64,000 bases of DNA from a bacterium (GCA_017559905.1 JAFYQF010000012.1:248001-312000); one strand, 5' to 3'; counted from the first letter of the stretch, positions 40,763-49,914 are shown. Translations and numbers: made by a program. Notes: generated from the sequence alone by a model not told the origin.

Positions 40763-41719
40763 ATGGCAGTTTATTTTTTGTATGGCGAAGAAGATTTTAA
40801 TATCGAGGCTGAAATTGCGAAATTAAAACAGGGATTAGACAAAAATTTTTTGGAAATGAGTTTCAAAACTTATGACAATCCAAAGTTTCCTGATTTGATT
40901 TCTATTATGCGTTCTCAACCAATGATGTTTGGCAAGATGCTTATTGTAATAAATTGTCTGGATTATTTTTCAAAAACTTTTGACGATAAACAAATAAAAG
41001 AAATCGAAAGTGCTATTGAGGGAAATAACGAAAACCTTGATATAGTCTTTGTTGCAGCTTTGCCAAGAGATGGCGGTAAAAAGTTAGATAGTCGCAAAAA
41101 GTTTTTTAAACTTCTAGCAAAACAAAATGCTAAAGAGTGTGCGGCAATACCAACTTACAAGACTGCAGAATTGGAAGATTGGGTTCGAAAACAGGCAAAA
41201 TCAAAATCCTTAAAGATTAATCCTGATGCGATTACGGCTTTAATTACTCAAGTTGGTAATAACCTTCGACAACTTGATGGTGAGTTAGAAAAGCTGAAAT
41301 TAATGTGTTATCCTGATAAAGTCGCTACAAAAGAAATGGTAAAAGAAATTTGTATTTCTAACGAAGATTTGTTTGCGTTTTCGGACTTTTTAATGCAAGG
41401 TGAAAAAGACAAAGCGCTTTATGAATATCGTAAACTTTTGGAAAAGAAATATCCGCTTGAGATTTTGGCTACTTTGCAAACGATGCTCCATCGTTGGATT
41501 TTGCTAAAGGCGAGGTCTTCTGAAATGGGTGCATTTGAGCTTGCAAGGATGACAGGTCAGCACGAATATGTTGTGAAATTAACTTTGCAAAAATTAAAAA
41601 AAGCAAACTTGAAAGAATTGGTTGCTTTGAAAAAAAGGCTGACTGATGCTGAATTTAGAATTAAATCAGGTCAATCATTTGATGTTGAAGAAGAGGTGGA
41701 AAATGCTTTCTTGCAATAA
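40763..41719 (+). CDS. holA: DNA polymerase III subunit delta
   Basis: 318-aa clamp-loader subunit. Starts AVYFLYGEEDFNIEAEIAKL, the usual FLYGE-D-F pattern, with the AAA-like domain, then VGNNLRQLDGELEKLKLM and the C-terminal collar region with LHRWILLKARS. No SD is visible; GATAAT lies nine bases before the ATG. The 3' end overlaps holB by 17 bases, so the two clamp-loader subunits are coupled. Confidence 0.9.
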   Translation: MAVYFLYGEEDFNIEAEIAKLKQGLDKNFLEMSFKTYDNPKFPDLISIMRSQPMMFGKMLIVINCLDYFSKTFDDKQIKEIESAIEGNNENLDIVFVAALPRDGGKKLDSRKKFFKLLAKQNAKECAAIPTYKTAELEDWVRKQAKSKSLKINPDAITALITQVGNNLRQLDGELEKLKLMCYPDKVATKEMVKEICISNEDLFAFSDFLMQGEKDKALYEYRKLLEKKYPLEILATLQTMLHRWILLKARSSEMGAFELARMTGQHEYVVKLTLQKLKKANLKELVALKKRLTDAEFRIKSGQSFDVEEEVENAFLQ

Positions 41720-42575
41720 TGCGCGTGAAAATTATCCGCAATTGATTGAATATTTTGAAAAAGGGATTAATAATCCTGATAAAAATCTTGCGCATTGTAT
41801 ATTATTATATGGCAATGATTTGAATGCTCAGTATGAGATTGCACTTGAAGCTGCAAGAATGCTGAACTGTAAATCTTCCCGTACGCCTGATTGTGAATGC
41901 TTGAACTGCCGTTGGATTAGAGAAAATAACCACCCTGAAGTTAAAACTATATCTAAAGTTGATAACAAGCCTGCTGATGATGATACAAAAACGGTTATTT
42001 CTATTGAGCAAGCAAGAATGATTAAAAATGATTTGCTTGTAACTTCGGAGTATCATAGGGTTTTGATTTTTTGCGACAAGGATAAAGATGGCAATATTAT
42101 GCCTCTTAATCAAATTAACTTCCCTGAAGCTGCAGCTAATGCATTGTTAAAAACTTTTGAAGAACCACCTTCTGGTACAACGTTTTTCTTTTTGACAAAA
42201 GATAAGACTGATGTGATTACAACGGTTTTGTCACGTGCACAAAGCTTTTTTGTACCATCAAAGTTGCCTGAAGATAGAAGCTTTGATGTAGTAAGGGATT
42301 TGATGGAATTTTTAGGTGAAATTGAACGTTCGCAGGTCTTGGATTTTAGTGAAAGAATGATTTCACTCACTGCAGATCGTGAACCAGTGCATGTTTTAAC
42401 TCAGATGCAAAATTATTTAGGTGCAGTTTTGTCTGGAGGGAATATTAGTAAGGCAAAGCAGTATGAGATAATTGCGCAATTGAAAGCAATAGAAGAAGCA
42501 AAAAAACAGTTTGGAGTTAATATGAACCCGCAAACCGTTTTTGAAAATTTAGCGTTTAAGTTGGTATTATCTTAA
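41703..42575 (+). CDS. holB: DNA polymerase III subunit delta'
   Basis: 290 aa. Conserved blocks: a zinc-type cysteine cluster (CKSSRTPDCECLNC), KTVISIEQARMIKNDL, FPEAAANALLKTFEEPP (clamp-loader NALLKxLEEPP motif) and TVLSRAQSFFVP. The usual Walker A is not evident, as expected for delta'. The start at 41703 is set by GAGGTGG inside holA; an earlier in-frame codon at 41646 lies deep in holA. Confidence 0.88.
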   Translation: MLSCNNARENYPQLIEYFEKGINNPDKNLAHCILLYGNDLNAQYEIALEAARMLNCKSSRTPDCECLNCRWIRENNHPEVKTISKVDNKPADDDTKTVISIEQARMIKNDLLVTSEYHRVLIFCDKDKDGNIMPLNQINFPEAAANALLKTFEEPPSGTTFFFLTKDKTDVITTVLSRAQSFFVPSKLPEDRSFDVVRDLMEFLGEIERSQVLDFSERMISLTADREPVHVLTQMQNYLGAVLSGGNISKAKQYEIIAQLKAIEEAKKQFGVNMNPQTVFENLAFKLVLS

Positions 42576-43102
42576 TAAGATTTCATAGCTCCGACTACTT
42601 CTGCAGAGTTTCTGTTGAGCAAAATATATTCACCTTTAGAAGGGTCTATTATGCAAGCCTTTAGTGTGCATTTATTTGTAAAAGACATTAGCTTGTTGAA
42701 TGCTTGAATTTCTTTATTAATTGCTTTCGCTTGAGCTGGGTTTGTTATGTTTTTTGCTTTTTCGTTAAGTTTTGCGGTTGCTGCATTTATTTCTTTTTCT
42801 AATTTGTCAGGACCTGTTGGGCGTGCTTTGTACTTCCCGCCAGAAGCTCCTGCGGCCGAGGTGATTTTGTTGTGAAATTCTTGAGATTGATATGGGCATG
42901 TGCTTCCGCTGATATAAGAATATACAACAACTTTCTGCTTTGAGTTATAAATATCTCTCCACAATCCAAATTTGTTAGATGCTTCTATTATGCCATTAGG
43001 AATTTTTTGTGGAGTTGGTGCGGAAGTTGCTTCAGTTGTACTTGTTAGTAGTGTTGCAAATATCATAAACAACCCTATTGCAATGTGTTTTTTTGAAAAC
43101 AT
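42572..43102 (-). CDS. Exported thioredoxin-fold-like protein
   Basis: 176 aa with a signal peptide (HIAIGLFMIFATLLTSTTEA). Mature part: KQKVVVYSYISGSTCPYQSQ resembles a thioredoxin-like strand and a single-Cys active-site turn (TCPY), and a later CTLKACIIDP adds two cysteines. The full fold is not certain. Start 43102 has AAGGAGAG; 43141 has none. Overlaps the 3' end of holB on the opposite strand by four bases. Confidence 0.62.
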   Translation of the reverse strand: MFSKKHIAIGLFMIFATLLTSTTEATSAPTPQKIPNGIIEASNKFGLWRDIYNSKQKVVVYSYISGSTCPYQSQEFHNKITSAAGASGGKYKARPTGPDKLEKEINAATAKLNEKAKNITNPAQAKAINKEIQAFNKLMSFTNKCTLKACIIDPSKGEYILLNRNSAEVVGAMKSY

Positions 43103-43176
43103 AATACTCTCCTTTATATATAATAATATCTTATTTTCCAAAATTGGTAATGGTTTAAACGAGTGATATTAACAAA

Positions 43177-43205
43177 TTGCTAATGATGTATTTATTATTT
43201 ATAAT
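43177..43205 (+). promoter_or_regulatory. Histidine kinase promoter, leaderless geometry
   Basis: TTGCTA (43177-43182), 17-bp spacer, TATAAT (43200-43205), six bases (AGTCTT), ATG at 43212. One of the cleanest examples. Confidence 0.7.
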
Positions 43206-43211
43206 AGTCTT

Positions 43212-44870
43212 ATGAAAAAGTTTGATATTTTCAACAAATTTAGGGATGCAGTAATTATTTTGAATGGCACAGGGGACGCTGTGTATAAAAACCATACTTT
43301 CAAAAGATGGTTTCCTGATTTTTCTGATATGAAAAAGTTTTCGCATAATACCAATTTTGATTTCTGCCCACTTGATAGTGAAAATATCGAAAACTATTCT
43401 CCTGTCTATAATGCGCGGATTTCTAAAGAAGATTTTTTTGCAAGAATTTCTTATCAACATGATAAAAATAAATTGCAATATTTTGATTTGTATTCTACTA
43501 AAAGAGGAAATTATACGGTATTCTTTTTCTCTGACATAAGCGCAGAAGCAGAATTGAATTCTTTGCTAAATAGGAATAAAAAGCTTAATGAACAGGTCGT
43601 AATTCTAGAAAATCAGAATAATGACTTGATGAAAATTAAACAAAAAGCTCAATCTCAAGCTATCCGAATTGCCCTCATAAACAAAGTTTCCAATATAATT
43701 AGAAGTTCTATGGATGTGTCTGTCGTTTTGAATTTGGCGCTTAAAGAATTGTCGGTAATGTTTGGAACGTTCAAGGCTTATTATGCATCTTATTCCGATA
43801 AGGTTTTTGATATTGCAGAGGTCTATCCTAAGAAATCAGAAACTAATTTTGAAGAATTTGTTTTTGAAGATGATGTAATGGAAACTATTCTGGCAGGCGG
43901 GATTTCGGTTCAACATGTTTTGAAAGAATACAAAAAATCTGACTCGTTTAAACAACCTGTTATGAGGATTGTTGTTCCTGTTTTTCATATGCAAAACATA
44001 ATCGGAGTGATAGTTTTGTTGAGTTATCAGCGCCGTGAATTAAATGAGGAATTAGAAATCCTTGAGGCGATTTCTTCTCAATTGGGTAACGCTATCGTTA
44101 TGGCGGAGCTTTATAATAAGAATGCTCAAACTGTATTGCAACTTCAAAATACGCTGAAAGAGTTGAAAGAAACTCAACTGCACTTGATTAACTCGGAAAA
44201 GATGGCTTCTTTGGGGCAATTGGTTGCTGGAGTTGTACATGAAATTAATACTCCAATAGCTTCGATTAAATCTAATAATGCAATTCTTTCAAAATTTATT
44301 CCAAAAATTCATGACGAGGAAATATCTTCGATACTTGCTGATATCAATGAAATTGACCGTGAAGCAATAATGAGAATTAGCCACATGGTTACTTCTTTGA
44401 AAAAGTTTGTTCGATTAGATGAGGCAGAGTTGCAGGAAGCTGATATAAATAAAGAGCTGGATCTCACTCTGGACTTGATTAGGCACGAAACTAAAAACAG
44501 AATTAAAGTCGTCAAAAACTATGGTGAAATCCCTCAAATTAAGTGTTATCCAAATATGCTAAATCAAGTGTTTACCAATGTTTTGGTCAATGCTTGTCAA
44601 GCAATTGAGGGCGCTGGAACTATAACAATTACTACGTCTTATACCCCGAAAACTTTGACTGTGAGCGTAAAAGACACTGGAAAAGGAATAGAAAAATCTG
44701 AAATAAATAAAATTTTTACAGCAGGCTATACAACTAAAGGAGTTGGAGTCGGAACAGGATTAGGTTTGGCTATTTCTGCAAAAATTATTGAAAAGCATAA
44801 GGGTAAAATTATTGCAAATAGTGAGGTTGGAGTAGGTACTGAATTTGTTATTACTATCCGTAGTGAGTAG
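43212..44870 (+). CDS. GAF-domain sensor histidine kinase
   Basis: 552 aa, no membrane segment. An N-terminal PAS-like region (about 10-105), a coiled coil (about 115-145), a GAF domain (about 155-300), then HisKA with the phospho-acceptor His in QLVAGVVHEINTPIASIKSN (about 342) and HATPase with NVLVNACQAIEG (about 460), DTGKGIEKSEI and GVGTGLGLAISAKI. A cytoplasmic sensor; no response regulator is adjacent, so it may act on a distant partner. Confidence 0.9.
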   Translation: MKKFDIFNKFRDAVIILNGTGDAVYKNHTFKRWFPDFSDMKKFSHNTNFDFCPLDSENIENYSPVYNARISKEDFFARISYQHDKNKLQYFDLYSTKRGNYTVFFFSDISAEAELNSLLNRNKKLNEQVVILENQNNDLMKIKQKAQSQAIRIALINKVSNIIRSSMDVSVVLNLALKELSVMFGTFKAYYASYSDKVFDIAEVYPKKSETNFEEFVFEDDVMETILAGGISVQHVLKEYKKSDSFKQPVMRIVVPVFHMQNIIGVIVLLSYQRRELNEELEILEAISSQLGNAIVMAELYNKNAQTVLQLQNTLKELKETQLHLINSEKMASLGQLVAGVVHEINTPIASIKSNNAILSKFIPKIHDEEISSILADINEIDREAIMRISHMVTSLKKFVRLDEAELQEADINKELDLTLDLIRHETKNRIKVVKNYGEIPQIKCYPNMLNQVFTNVLVNACQAIEGAGTITITTSYTPKTLTVSVKDTGKGIEKSEINKIFTAGYTTKGVGVGTGLGLAISAKIIEKHKGKIIANSEVGVGTEFVITIRSE

Positions 44871-44971
44871 TAAATGTTAAAATATATTACAAATTTGACG
44901 CAAGTATTGTTGAATTTCATCTAATATTAAAAAAACAATCAGCAAATTTGAATAAATATTAGAACAACCCC

Positions 44972-45000
44972 GTGACAGAAAATAAAAAATAGTTTATATT
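44972..45000 (+). promoter_or_regulatory. Probable promoter and long leader of the HEAT-repeat gene
   Basis: GTGACA (44972-44977), 17-bp spacer, TATATT (44995-45000). The 303-bp gap 44871-45173 otherwise holds a ~165-nt leader with a TGTGAG/CTCACA stem (about 45013-45044) and no convincing gene. GGAGG lies nine bases before the ATG at 45174. Confidence 0.5.
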
Positions 45001-45173
45001 GATAGTATAAAGTGTGAGTGTTACCCTTTATGAAAATCTCACAGGACACAGTAAAAGATTAGATTGTAAACAATTATTAATAAAAAAGTAGGTAAAAAGG
45101 CAATTATATTCTAAACAAATTTTTAATAGAAGTATAAGTGTGTAGAATATTTTTGTAGTGTCGGAGGAAAGTA

Positions 45174-46031
45174 ATGACAATTAGTGTGAACAGCAAGAAA
45201 AAACAAGTTAAAAAATCTTTTGATGAATTACTAACAGATTTAAGAACAAGCAATTCGGAAAAAGTTAGATATAACGCAGCTCGTGTATTGGGCGAAATGG
45301 GTGATTCTAAAGCTGTTGAACCGTTAATCGAAGTTTTAAAACACGACAAAAACGGCTCCGTAAGATTATATGCAGCACGTGCTCTTGGTGAGCTTGGTGA
45401 TTGCAAAGCAACAACTCACTTGATTGAATCTCTTCGTGAAGACAGAAACGTTGACGTTCGTGTTCGTGCAGCTCGTGCATTGGGTCGTTTAGGTGGCGCA
45501 ATCGTGGTTGAACCATTGGTTGAAGCATTAAATGATGAAAACCCACAAGTTTGTATCACTGCAACTGATGCTCTAATTGAAATTGGTGATGTTGCTACTG
45601 ATGCATTAATAGAATCTTTAGACCACGAAAAAGTAAATGTTCGTTGTGATGCTACAAGAGCATTAGGCGAAATCGGTAACAAAAAAGCTGTTGATAAAGT
45701 TATCAATATGTTGTATGACGAGTGGGTTAACGTTAGAATTTATGCAGTTACTTCACTTGGCAAATTGAGTGATACAAAAGCAGTTCCAGCACTTATTGAT
45801 GTTATGAAAAATCGTAACGAAAATGAACTTGTTAGAGCTGGTGCAGCAGCTGCATTAGGTGTTTTGAGAGATCAAAGAGCTCTTCTTCCATTGAGAGAAT
45901 TGATTATGGAAGCTGAAGAGTTGGGTGAACTTGAAGACACTGCATTGAAATCATTCAAGAAAATTATGGCAGCAAACTGGCAATCAATTCCTGGAGCAAC
46001 AGCTCAAAAGAAACCTGCCACTACATTTTAA
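45174..46031 (+). CDS. E-Z type HEAT-repeat protein
   Basis: 285-aa soluble protein of about seven HEAT repeats of ~31 residues (e.g. VRYNAARVLGEMGDSKAVEP and VRLYAARALGELGDCKATTH). The A-x-x-A-L-G-x-L/I-G-D pattern is that of PBS-lyase/E-Z HEAT repeats common in Cyanobacteria. In a non-photosynthetic cell this is a protein-interaction scaffold rather than a phycobilin lyase. Codons are of the highly expressed type. Own promoter and terminator. Confidence 0.85.
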   Translation: MTISVNSKKKQVKKSFDELLTDLRTSNSEKVRYNAARVLGEMGDSKAVEPLIEVLKHDKNGSVRLYAARALGELGDCKATTHLIESLREDRNVDVRVRAARALGRLGGAIVVEPLVEALNDENPQVCITATDALIEIGDVATDALIESLDHEKVNVRCDATRALGEIGNKKAVDKVINMLYDEWVNVRIYAVTSLGKLSDTKAVPALIDVMKNRNENELVRAGAAAALGVLRDQRALLPLRELIMEAEELGELEDTALKSFKKIMAANWQSIPGATAQKKPATTF

Positions 46032-46066
46032 TAAGATACCAATAATATTAGTTCTCAAATATAAAA

Positions 46067-46099
46067 ACAAAAAAGACTGCTTAAAAAACAGTCTTTTTT
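46067..46099 (+). terminator. Rho-independent terminator
   Basis: AAAAAAGACTG-loop-CAGTCTTTTTT after the HEAT gene. Confidence 0.9.
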
Positions 46100-46171
46100 G
46101 TTGCATAATTTGTAAAATATGCTGCAATTACTATTGGAAGTATATAGTTTTAAGTAAGAGAGGTGTTTATT

Positions 46172-46420
46172 ATGGCAGAATCAGTAGGTAAGAATTTTGT
46201 TGTAGCTATTTTATTAGTGATATTTTTAGGTGGTATAGGTATCCACAGATTTTATTTGGGACATAAAAATACAGCTATTGCAATGCTTGTATTAGGTCTA
46301 TTATCACCAGTGACACTTGGTATAACTGCAGTTGTAGTTGGTTTATGGGCTTTATATGATTTGATTTGCATTTGTATTGGTAGATTGAGACCAGCAGACG
46401 GTTCTGAATACGTAAAATAG
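46172..46420 (+). CDS. TM2-domain membrane protein
   Basis: 82-aa protein with two hydrophobic helices separated by the TM2 signature GGIGIHRFYLGHKNTAIAM. TM2 proteins are small integral membrane proteins of unclear function. The ATG at 46172 has AGAGAGGTG upstream; a GTG start at 46163 would use part of that RBS. Confidence 0.88.
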   Translation: MAESVGKNFVVAILLVIFLGGIGIHRFYLGHKNTAIAMLVLGLLSPVTLGITAVVVGLWALYDLICICIGRLRPADGSEYVK

Positions 46421-46435
46421 TTATAAAAAAATAAG

Positions 46436-46470
46436 TAAAAAACAGGTCTAATATTAAGGCCTGTTTTTTT
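46436..46470. terminator. Bidirectional terminator
   Basis: AAAAACAGG-loop-CCTGTTTTTTT between converging TM2 and ispD genes; its right T-tract overlaps the ispD stop. Confidence 0.85.
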
Positions 46471-47116
46471 ATTTTAGATAAATTTTTGCGGTTTCAATAT
46501 CTATTTGAGTTGTGATTTTTATGTTTTTGTAACTCCCATCGAGAATATAAACTGTTTCGCCTAGATGTTCTAACATTCCCGCATCATCGGTAAAGTTTTT
46601 ATCTTTCAATTTTTCGTGAGCTTTTTTGATCAAATTGTATTCAAAAGCTTGTGGAGTTTGGGTATTGTATAGTTTTGCACGATCGATTGTGCGGATAATT
46701 TTTCCGTGTTCAACCTCTTTGATTGTGTCGATGGTTTTTGTTGCAACGGTTAGGGCGTTCATATCTTTTACCATTTCAATACATACATTAATCATTTCTG
46801 TAGTAATCATTGGACGAGCACCGTCATGGATGACTACGTAATCGCATTCGCAATTCAAAAGCCCATTGTAAACTGACTGTTGACGAGAACTTCCACCTTG
46901 TGTAATCCTAACTTTTTTGTAATCTTTAAAGAGTTCTTTTAATGTTTCCAAAATAGAAATATGAGAACAAACAATGATTTCATCAATGTTTGATGCTTCA
47001 AATGCATCTATTGTGTATTTGATAACTTCTTTCCCGTGGATTTTTTCTAATAGCTTGTTGGAATTCCCAAATCTTGAGGATGTTCCGCCGGCTGTAATGA
47101 TTGCAACTGTTTTCAT
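46469..47116 (-). CDS. ispD: 2-C-methyl-D-erythritol 4-phosphate cytidylyltransferase
   Basis: 215-aa MEP-pathway enzyme (isoprenoid precursors). N-terminal nucleotide-binding motif AIITAGGTSSRFGNSNKLLE, then RQQSVYNGL, CDYVVIHDGARPM and the C-terminal DDAGMLEHLGETVYIL. Similar ribitol-5-phosphate cytidylyltransferases exist, but the motif set fits IspD. RBS AGGGA. Confidence 0.9.
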   Translation of the reverse strand: MKTVAIITAGGTSSRFGNSNKLLEKIHGKEVIKYTIDAFEASNIDEIIVCSHISILETLKELFKDYKKVRITQGGSSRQQSVYNGLLNCECDYVVIHDGARPMITTEMINVCIEMVKDMNALTVATKTIDTIKEVEHGKIIRTIDRAKLYNTQTPQAFEYNLIKKAHEKLKDKNFTDDAGMLEHLGETVYILDGSYKNIKITTQIDIETAKIYLK

Positions 47117-47269
47117 TTTTATCCCTAAACCCTTTTGTTTTATTCTAGCATGAATATTTGGCTTTTTATATATTCCTTTGCTACTTAATTATTTTTAACA
47201 TGCTACTTGATTTATTTGATTTTTAATATATTATTAGAGTACACAACTAGCTAGAAAAGGAAATTTATT

Positions 47270-47461
47270 ATGTCTAAAAAATGTGAAGTATGTGGTAAAA
47301 CACCAATTAAAGCAGCGAAATTAACTTTCTCGCATAAACAAATTGTTCACCGTCAATCTCCAAACTTACAATCAGTAAAAGTTTGTGTAAACGGTCAAAC
47401 AAAAAGAATTAGCGTTTGTACATCTTGCTTAAAAGCTGGCAAAGTTCAAAAAGCTGTTTAA
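47270..47461 (+). CDS. rpmB: 50S ribosomal protein L28
   Basis: 63 aa. Zinc-binding form: CEVCGKTP at the N-terminus and CTSCLKAGKV near the C-terminus, with SHKQIVHRQSPNLQSVKV between. RBS AAAGGAAA; monocistronic with a strong terminator. Confidence 0.95.
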   Translation: MSKKCEVCGKTPIKAAKLTFSHKQIVHRQSPNLQSVKVCVNGQTKRISVCTSCLKAGKVQKAV

Positions 47462-47487
47462 TTTGTGGGTTATTCACAAAGGATTAT

Positions 47488-47518
47488 AAAAAGAGCCTTT
47501 TTTTAAAAGGCTCTTTTT
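47488..47518. terminator. Bidirectional terminator
   Basis: AAAAAGAGCCTTTT...AAAAGGCTCTTTTT between rpmB and the converging minus-strand gene. Confidence 0.9.
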
Positions 47519-47523
47519 GTGTG

Positions 47524-48051
47524 TTAATTTAATTCTTTCAAATCTTCAGGATTTACAAATTTCATACCAGTAGGTTTTTGCGGTAAATTTTCTGGCTGTG
47601 CTAGCGGTGCCGGTAGGGCTGGTGCGAAATCAAGTTCTCCTGATAGCATTTTTATTAATTTGATTATTGATAGATCCATATTTAGTAAAACCTCGAATTC
47701 CACTGCGTTTTTAACCAATGGTGGAGTTGGGTATGGAGAGGATTTTTTTATTGCAGAAATAACTCTGTTATCATAATCCTCATTATTTGAAGACTGAATA
47801 ATCTCGTATTTGGTAAGATTCCCTTTAGTATCTATTTTAAAAGAAATTACTGTTGTAAGGTTTTCATCACTGTTAGGCATTTCGAAGTTGTTGATAATTT
47901 TTTGTGCAACTTTCACCGTATATTCTTGAACTTCAGAAGAAGTGTTTGGTAAATGAATAAAATCGGAGTTTGGATTTACCAAATCGAAAGAGTATACAGG
48001 GATGTTAATTCCTATTAGTAATGCGAGTATTAAAAATATATTTTTTATCAT
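47524..48051 (-). CDS. TonB/TolA C-terminal-domain exported protein, third of three
   Basis: 175 aa. Signal peptide (IKNIFLILALLIGINIPVYS), then EYTVKVAQKIINNFEMP and ISFKIDTKGNLTKYEIIQSS, followed by ISAIKKSSPYPTPP: the V-x-F-x-I-x-x-x-G-x-x-x-x-x-x-x-x-S-S...A-x-x-x-x-x-P-x-P-x-P pattern of TonB/TolA C-terminal domains. The C-terminus is Pro-rich (APALPAPLAQPENLPQKP). It lacks the N-terminal domain shared by its two neighbours. RBS AAGGA, 7 bp after the preceding gene. Confidence 0.72.
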   Translation of the reverse strand: MIKNIFLILALLIGINIPVYSFDLVNPNSDFIHLPNTSSEVQEYTVKVAQKIINNFEMPNSDENLTTVISFKIDTKGNLTKYEIIQSSNNEDYDNRVISAIKKSSPYPTPPLVKNAVEFEVLLNMDLSIIKLIKMLSGELDFAPALPAPLAQPENLPQKPTGMKFVNPEDLKELN

Positions 48052-48058
48052 AAAATCC

Positions 48059-48820
48059 TTATTTTTTATTTACATCAAGTACGTAATAATCAAAACTCAT
48101 TATGATAGAAACGTCTTTTAGGTCTTTGTCTACTGATGATGGGAATTTGTCGAAAGGTTCAGTGTTTTTTACTGCTTTCAACGCTCTTTCATCGTTAGTA
48201 CTATTCCCTGAACTTTCTTTGATTTCACACGAAACCAAGTTGCCATCTCTGTCTATTTTGAATAAAACTTTAGCAACTCCACCGTGGTTTGTAACTGGTA
48301 ATACCCAGTTTTCGCGGATATCTTTTTGTACTTTAATCACGTATTCTTTCATCGCAGGGTGTTTGTAAAAATATTTGTTGATTAAATCTGCGTTGTTTGT
48401 AGTTGCGTTTTTAGTACGAATTTCCCTTGTGGTCACTAGTTGTTTAACCATTTTATCGTCTTTTACGTAGTTATTGATGTTCTTGAAAAAAGAGTTGTCG
48501 TTAACTTTGCTCATAAATGCATAAGCTTCCGCCCAAGTTGTTGGCGTTGCATATTGTTCTGGGTCAAAATCCTTAATTTTCATAATCCCAATTTTATTGT
48601 TAGCGACATTGTATTTTACGTAAGCAATTCGCTCTTCTGCAATTTTGTTGCTATATCTAACTACATAGAAAATATTGTTATTATTTTTGTAAATTGAGTC
48701 GTGGTCTAGGTAGATGTATTTGTCAGTATTTGTCAAATTTAATCTAACCCAGTCAACGGCTTGGGCTTTGGGGCTAAATATGGCTAGAATAGCGCAGAAA
48801 ATTGCGATTTTCTTAAACAT
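48059..48820 (-). CDS. TonB/TolA C-terminal-domain exported protein, second of three
   Basis: 253 aa. Signal peptide ending PKAQA. An N-terminal beta domain (about 22-85: VDWVRLNLTNTDKYIYLDHD and KIAEERIAYVKYNVANNKIG) aligns by eye with the next protein upstream. C-terminal half: EYVIKVQKDIRENWVLPVTN, VLFKIDRDGNLVSCEIKESS and ALKAVKNTEPFDKFPSS, a TonB/TolA-like C-domain. No membrane anchor and no ExbB/ExbD nearby, so not a classical energy transducer. RBS GAGGAG. Confidence 0.75.
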   Translation of the reverse strand: MFKKIAIFCAILAIFSPKAQAVDWVRLNLTNTDKYIYLDHDSIYKNNNNIFYVVRYSNKIAEERIAYVKYNVANNKIGIMKIKDFDPEQYATPTTWAEAYAFMSKVNDNSFFKNINNYVKDDKMVKQLVTTREIRTKNATTNNADLINKYFYKHPAMKEYVIKVQKDIRENWVLPVTNHGGVAKVLFKIDRDGNLVSCEIKESSGNSTNDERALKAVKNTEPFDKFPSSVDKDLKDVSIIMSFDYYVLDVNKK

Positions 48821-48846
48821 AAGATTTTCTCCTCAAGGATAAACTT

Positions 48847-48882
48847 TTAAAAGAGAAACCACCGCAGATACGGTGATTTCTC
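48847..48882 (-). terminator. Terminator between TonB-C genes 1 and 2
   Basis: On the minus strand GAGAAATCACCG-TATCTG-CGGTGGTTTCTC-TTTT. It may only attenuate, since no separate promoter for the next gene is obvious. Confidence 0.7.
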
Positions 48883-48891
48883 AAAGCAAAA

Positions 48892-49749
48892 TTATTTTAC
48901 GTATCTTTTGAATCTTTTTTGTTCAAATGTAATTGGAATAATTACAGTTTGATTTACAAAGCTCTCATGTTGCGGGAATTGCGCAAATGGAGCGGTCAAA
49001 TTCACTGCTGCAACTGCTGCACGACGTGCTTTTTCGCATTGTGAAGATGAGTCAAGTATTTTGTATCCGTTGTAGCTGCCGTCTGAGTTTACGCTGATAA
49101 TAAGATTAATTATTGTGTTAGCTGTTTCTTTTGATGTTTTCCAGTTTTCAAAAATGTCAGCCTTAATTTGCTCTACGTAAGTGTTGAATAATTCCTCAGC
49201 AACTGCTTGAGGGTTGTTTTGCTCAACTTTGTTTGCTACAGGAACAACTTTGGTTTCTTCTTTTGGTTGTTCTTTGATTTTTTCTTCTTTAATCTTTTCT
49301 ACTTTAGGTTGTTCAGCTTTGGCTTTTTTTTGTTCTTCAACTTTTACAGGTTGTTCTTCTGTTTGAGTTGTTACTTTGTAGTGTGATTGGAATGCATATT
49401 CGTGAGCAGATGTGAATATTGCATTGTCCATAATATCTTTCATAAAAGCTTTAGCGTGTTTGCTGTAGTAACTTGGGTTGTATTTTTCTTCGTTGAATTC
49501 TTCAGCTCTAATAATACCTGTTTTGTCTGTTTTATAGTCAGATTTTATGTAAACTATTTTTGGCAAATCATTTCCTTTTTTGTAAAGGACTGCGTATGTG
49601 CATACATCTTCTGCAATATATTTGATAGAGTCATTATCGATAAAAGTTTGAATATCATCGTTTCCGCTATCAATAGCTACCCAAGTTGCAGCGTTTGCAG
49701 AAAGCGCTGAACATAAACACACTGCCAAAGTTAATAATTTCTTTTTCAT
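48892..49749 (-). CDS. TonB/TolA C-terminal-domain exported protein, first of three
   Basis: 285 aa. Signal peptide (LLTLAVCLCSALSANA), N-terminal beta domain like that of its neighbour (TWVAIDSGNDDIQTFIDNDS and KIVYIKSDYKTDKTGIIRAE), a Lys/Glu/Gln/Pro linker (about 125-180, as in TolA/TonB linkers), then YVEQIKADIFENWKTSKETA, IISVNSDGSYNGYKILDSSS and VNLTAPFAQFPQ. The shared N-domain loosely resembles surface-adhesin-E-type domains. RBS GAGGG. Confidence 0.74.
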   Translation of the reverse strand: MKKKLLTLAVCLCSALSANAATWVAIDSGNDDIQTFIDNDSIKYIAEDVCTYAVLYKKGNDLPKIVYIKSDYKTDKTGIIRAEEFNEEKYNPSYYSKHAKAFMKDIMDNAIFTSAHEYAFQSHYKVTTQTEEQPVKVEEQKKAKAEQPKVEKIKEEKIKEQPKEETKVVPVANKVEQNNPQAVAEELFNTYVEQIKADIFENWKTSKETANTIINLIISVNSDGSYNGYKILDSSSQCEKARRAAVAAVNLTAPFAQFPQHESFVNQTVIIPITFEQKRFKRYVK

Positions 49750-49854
49750 ATTAAGCCCTCATTTTATATTATATATTATACAAGTAAAGTATGCAGTTTG
49801 GCAACAGGTTAATAAAAAATATTATTAAGTGATGTTACAACATGAAAAAAATAT

Positions 49855-49883
49855 TTGTTTTTTTGTCATGGATAAAATACAAT
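49855..49883 (+). promoter_or_regulatory. Promoter of the MerR-like/recA operon
   Basis: TTGTTT (49855-49860), 17-bp spacer, TACAAT (49878-49883). Leader of about 25 nt carrying GAGGGA. No LexA-type palindrome is obvious. Confidence 0.65.
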
Positions 49884-49914
49884 GTAAGTGGGAAATTTGA
49901 GGGATTAAAATAAT

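Noticed and set aside
45030-45062. 10-codon ORF in the HEAT-gene leader as a leader peptide
   Set aside because: No SD, no run of regulatory codons and no alternative hairpins; not enough support.
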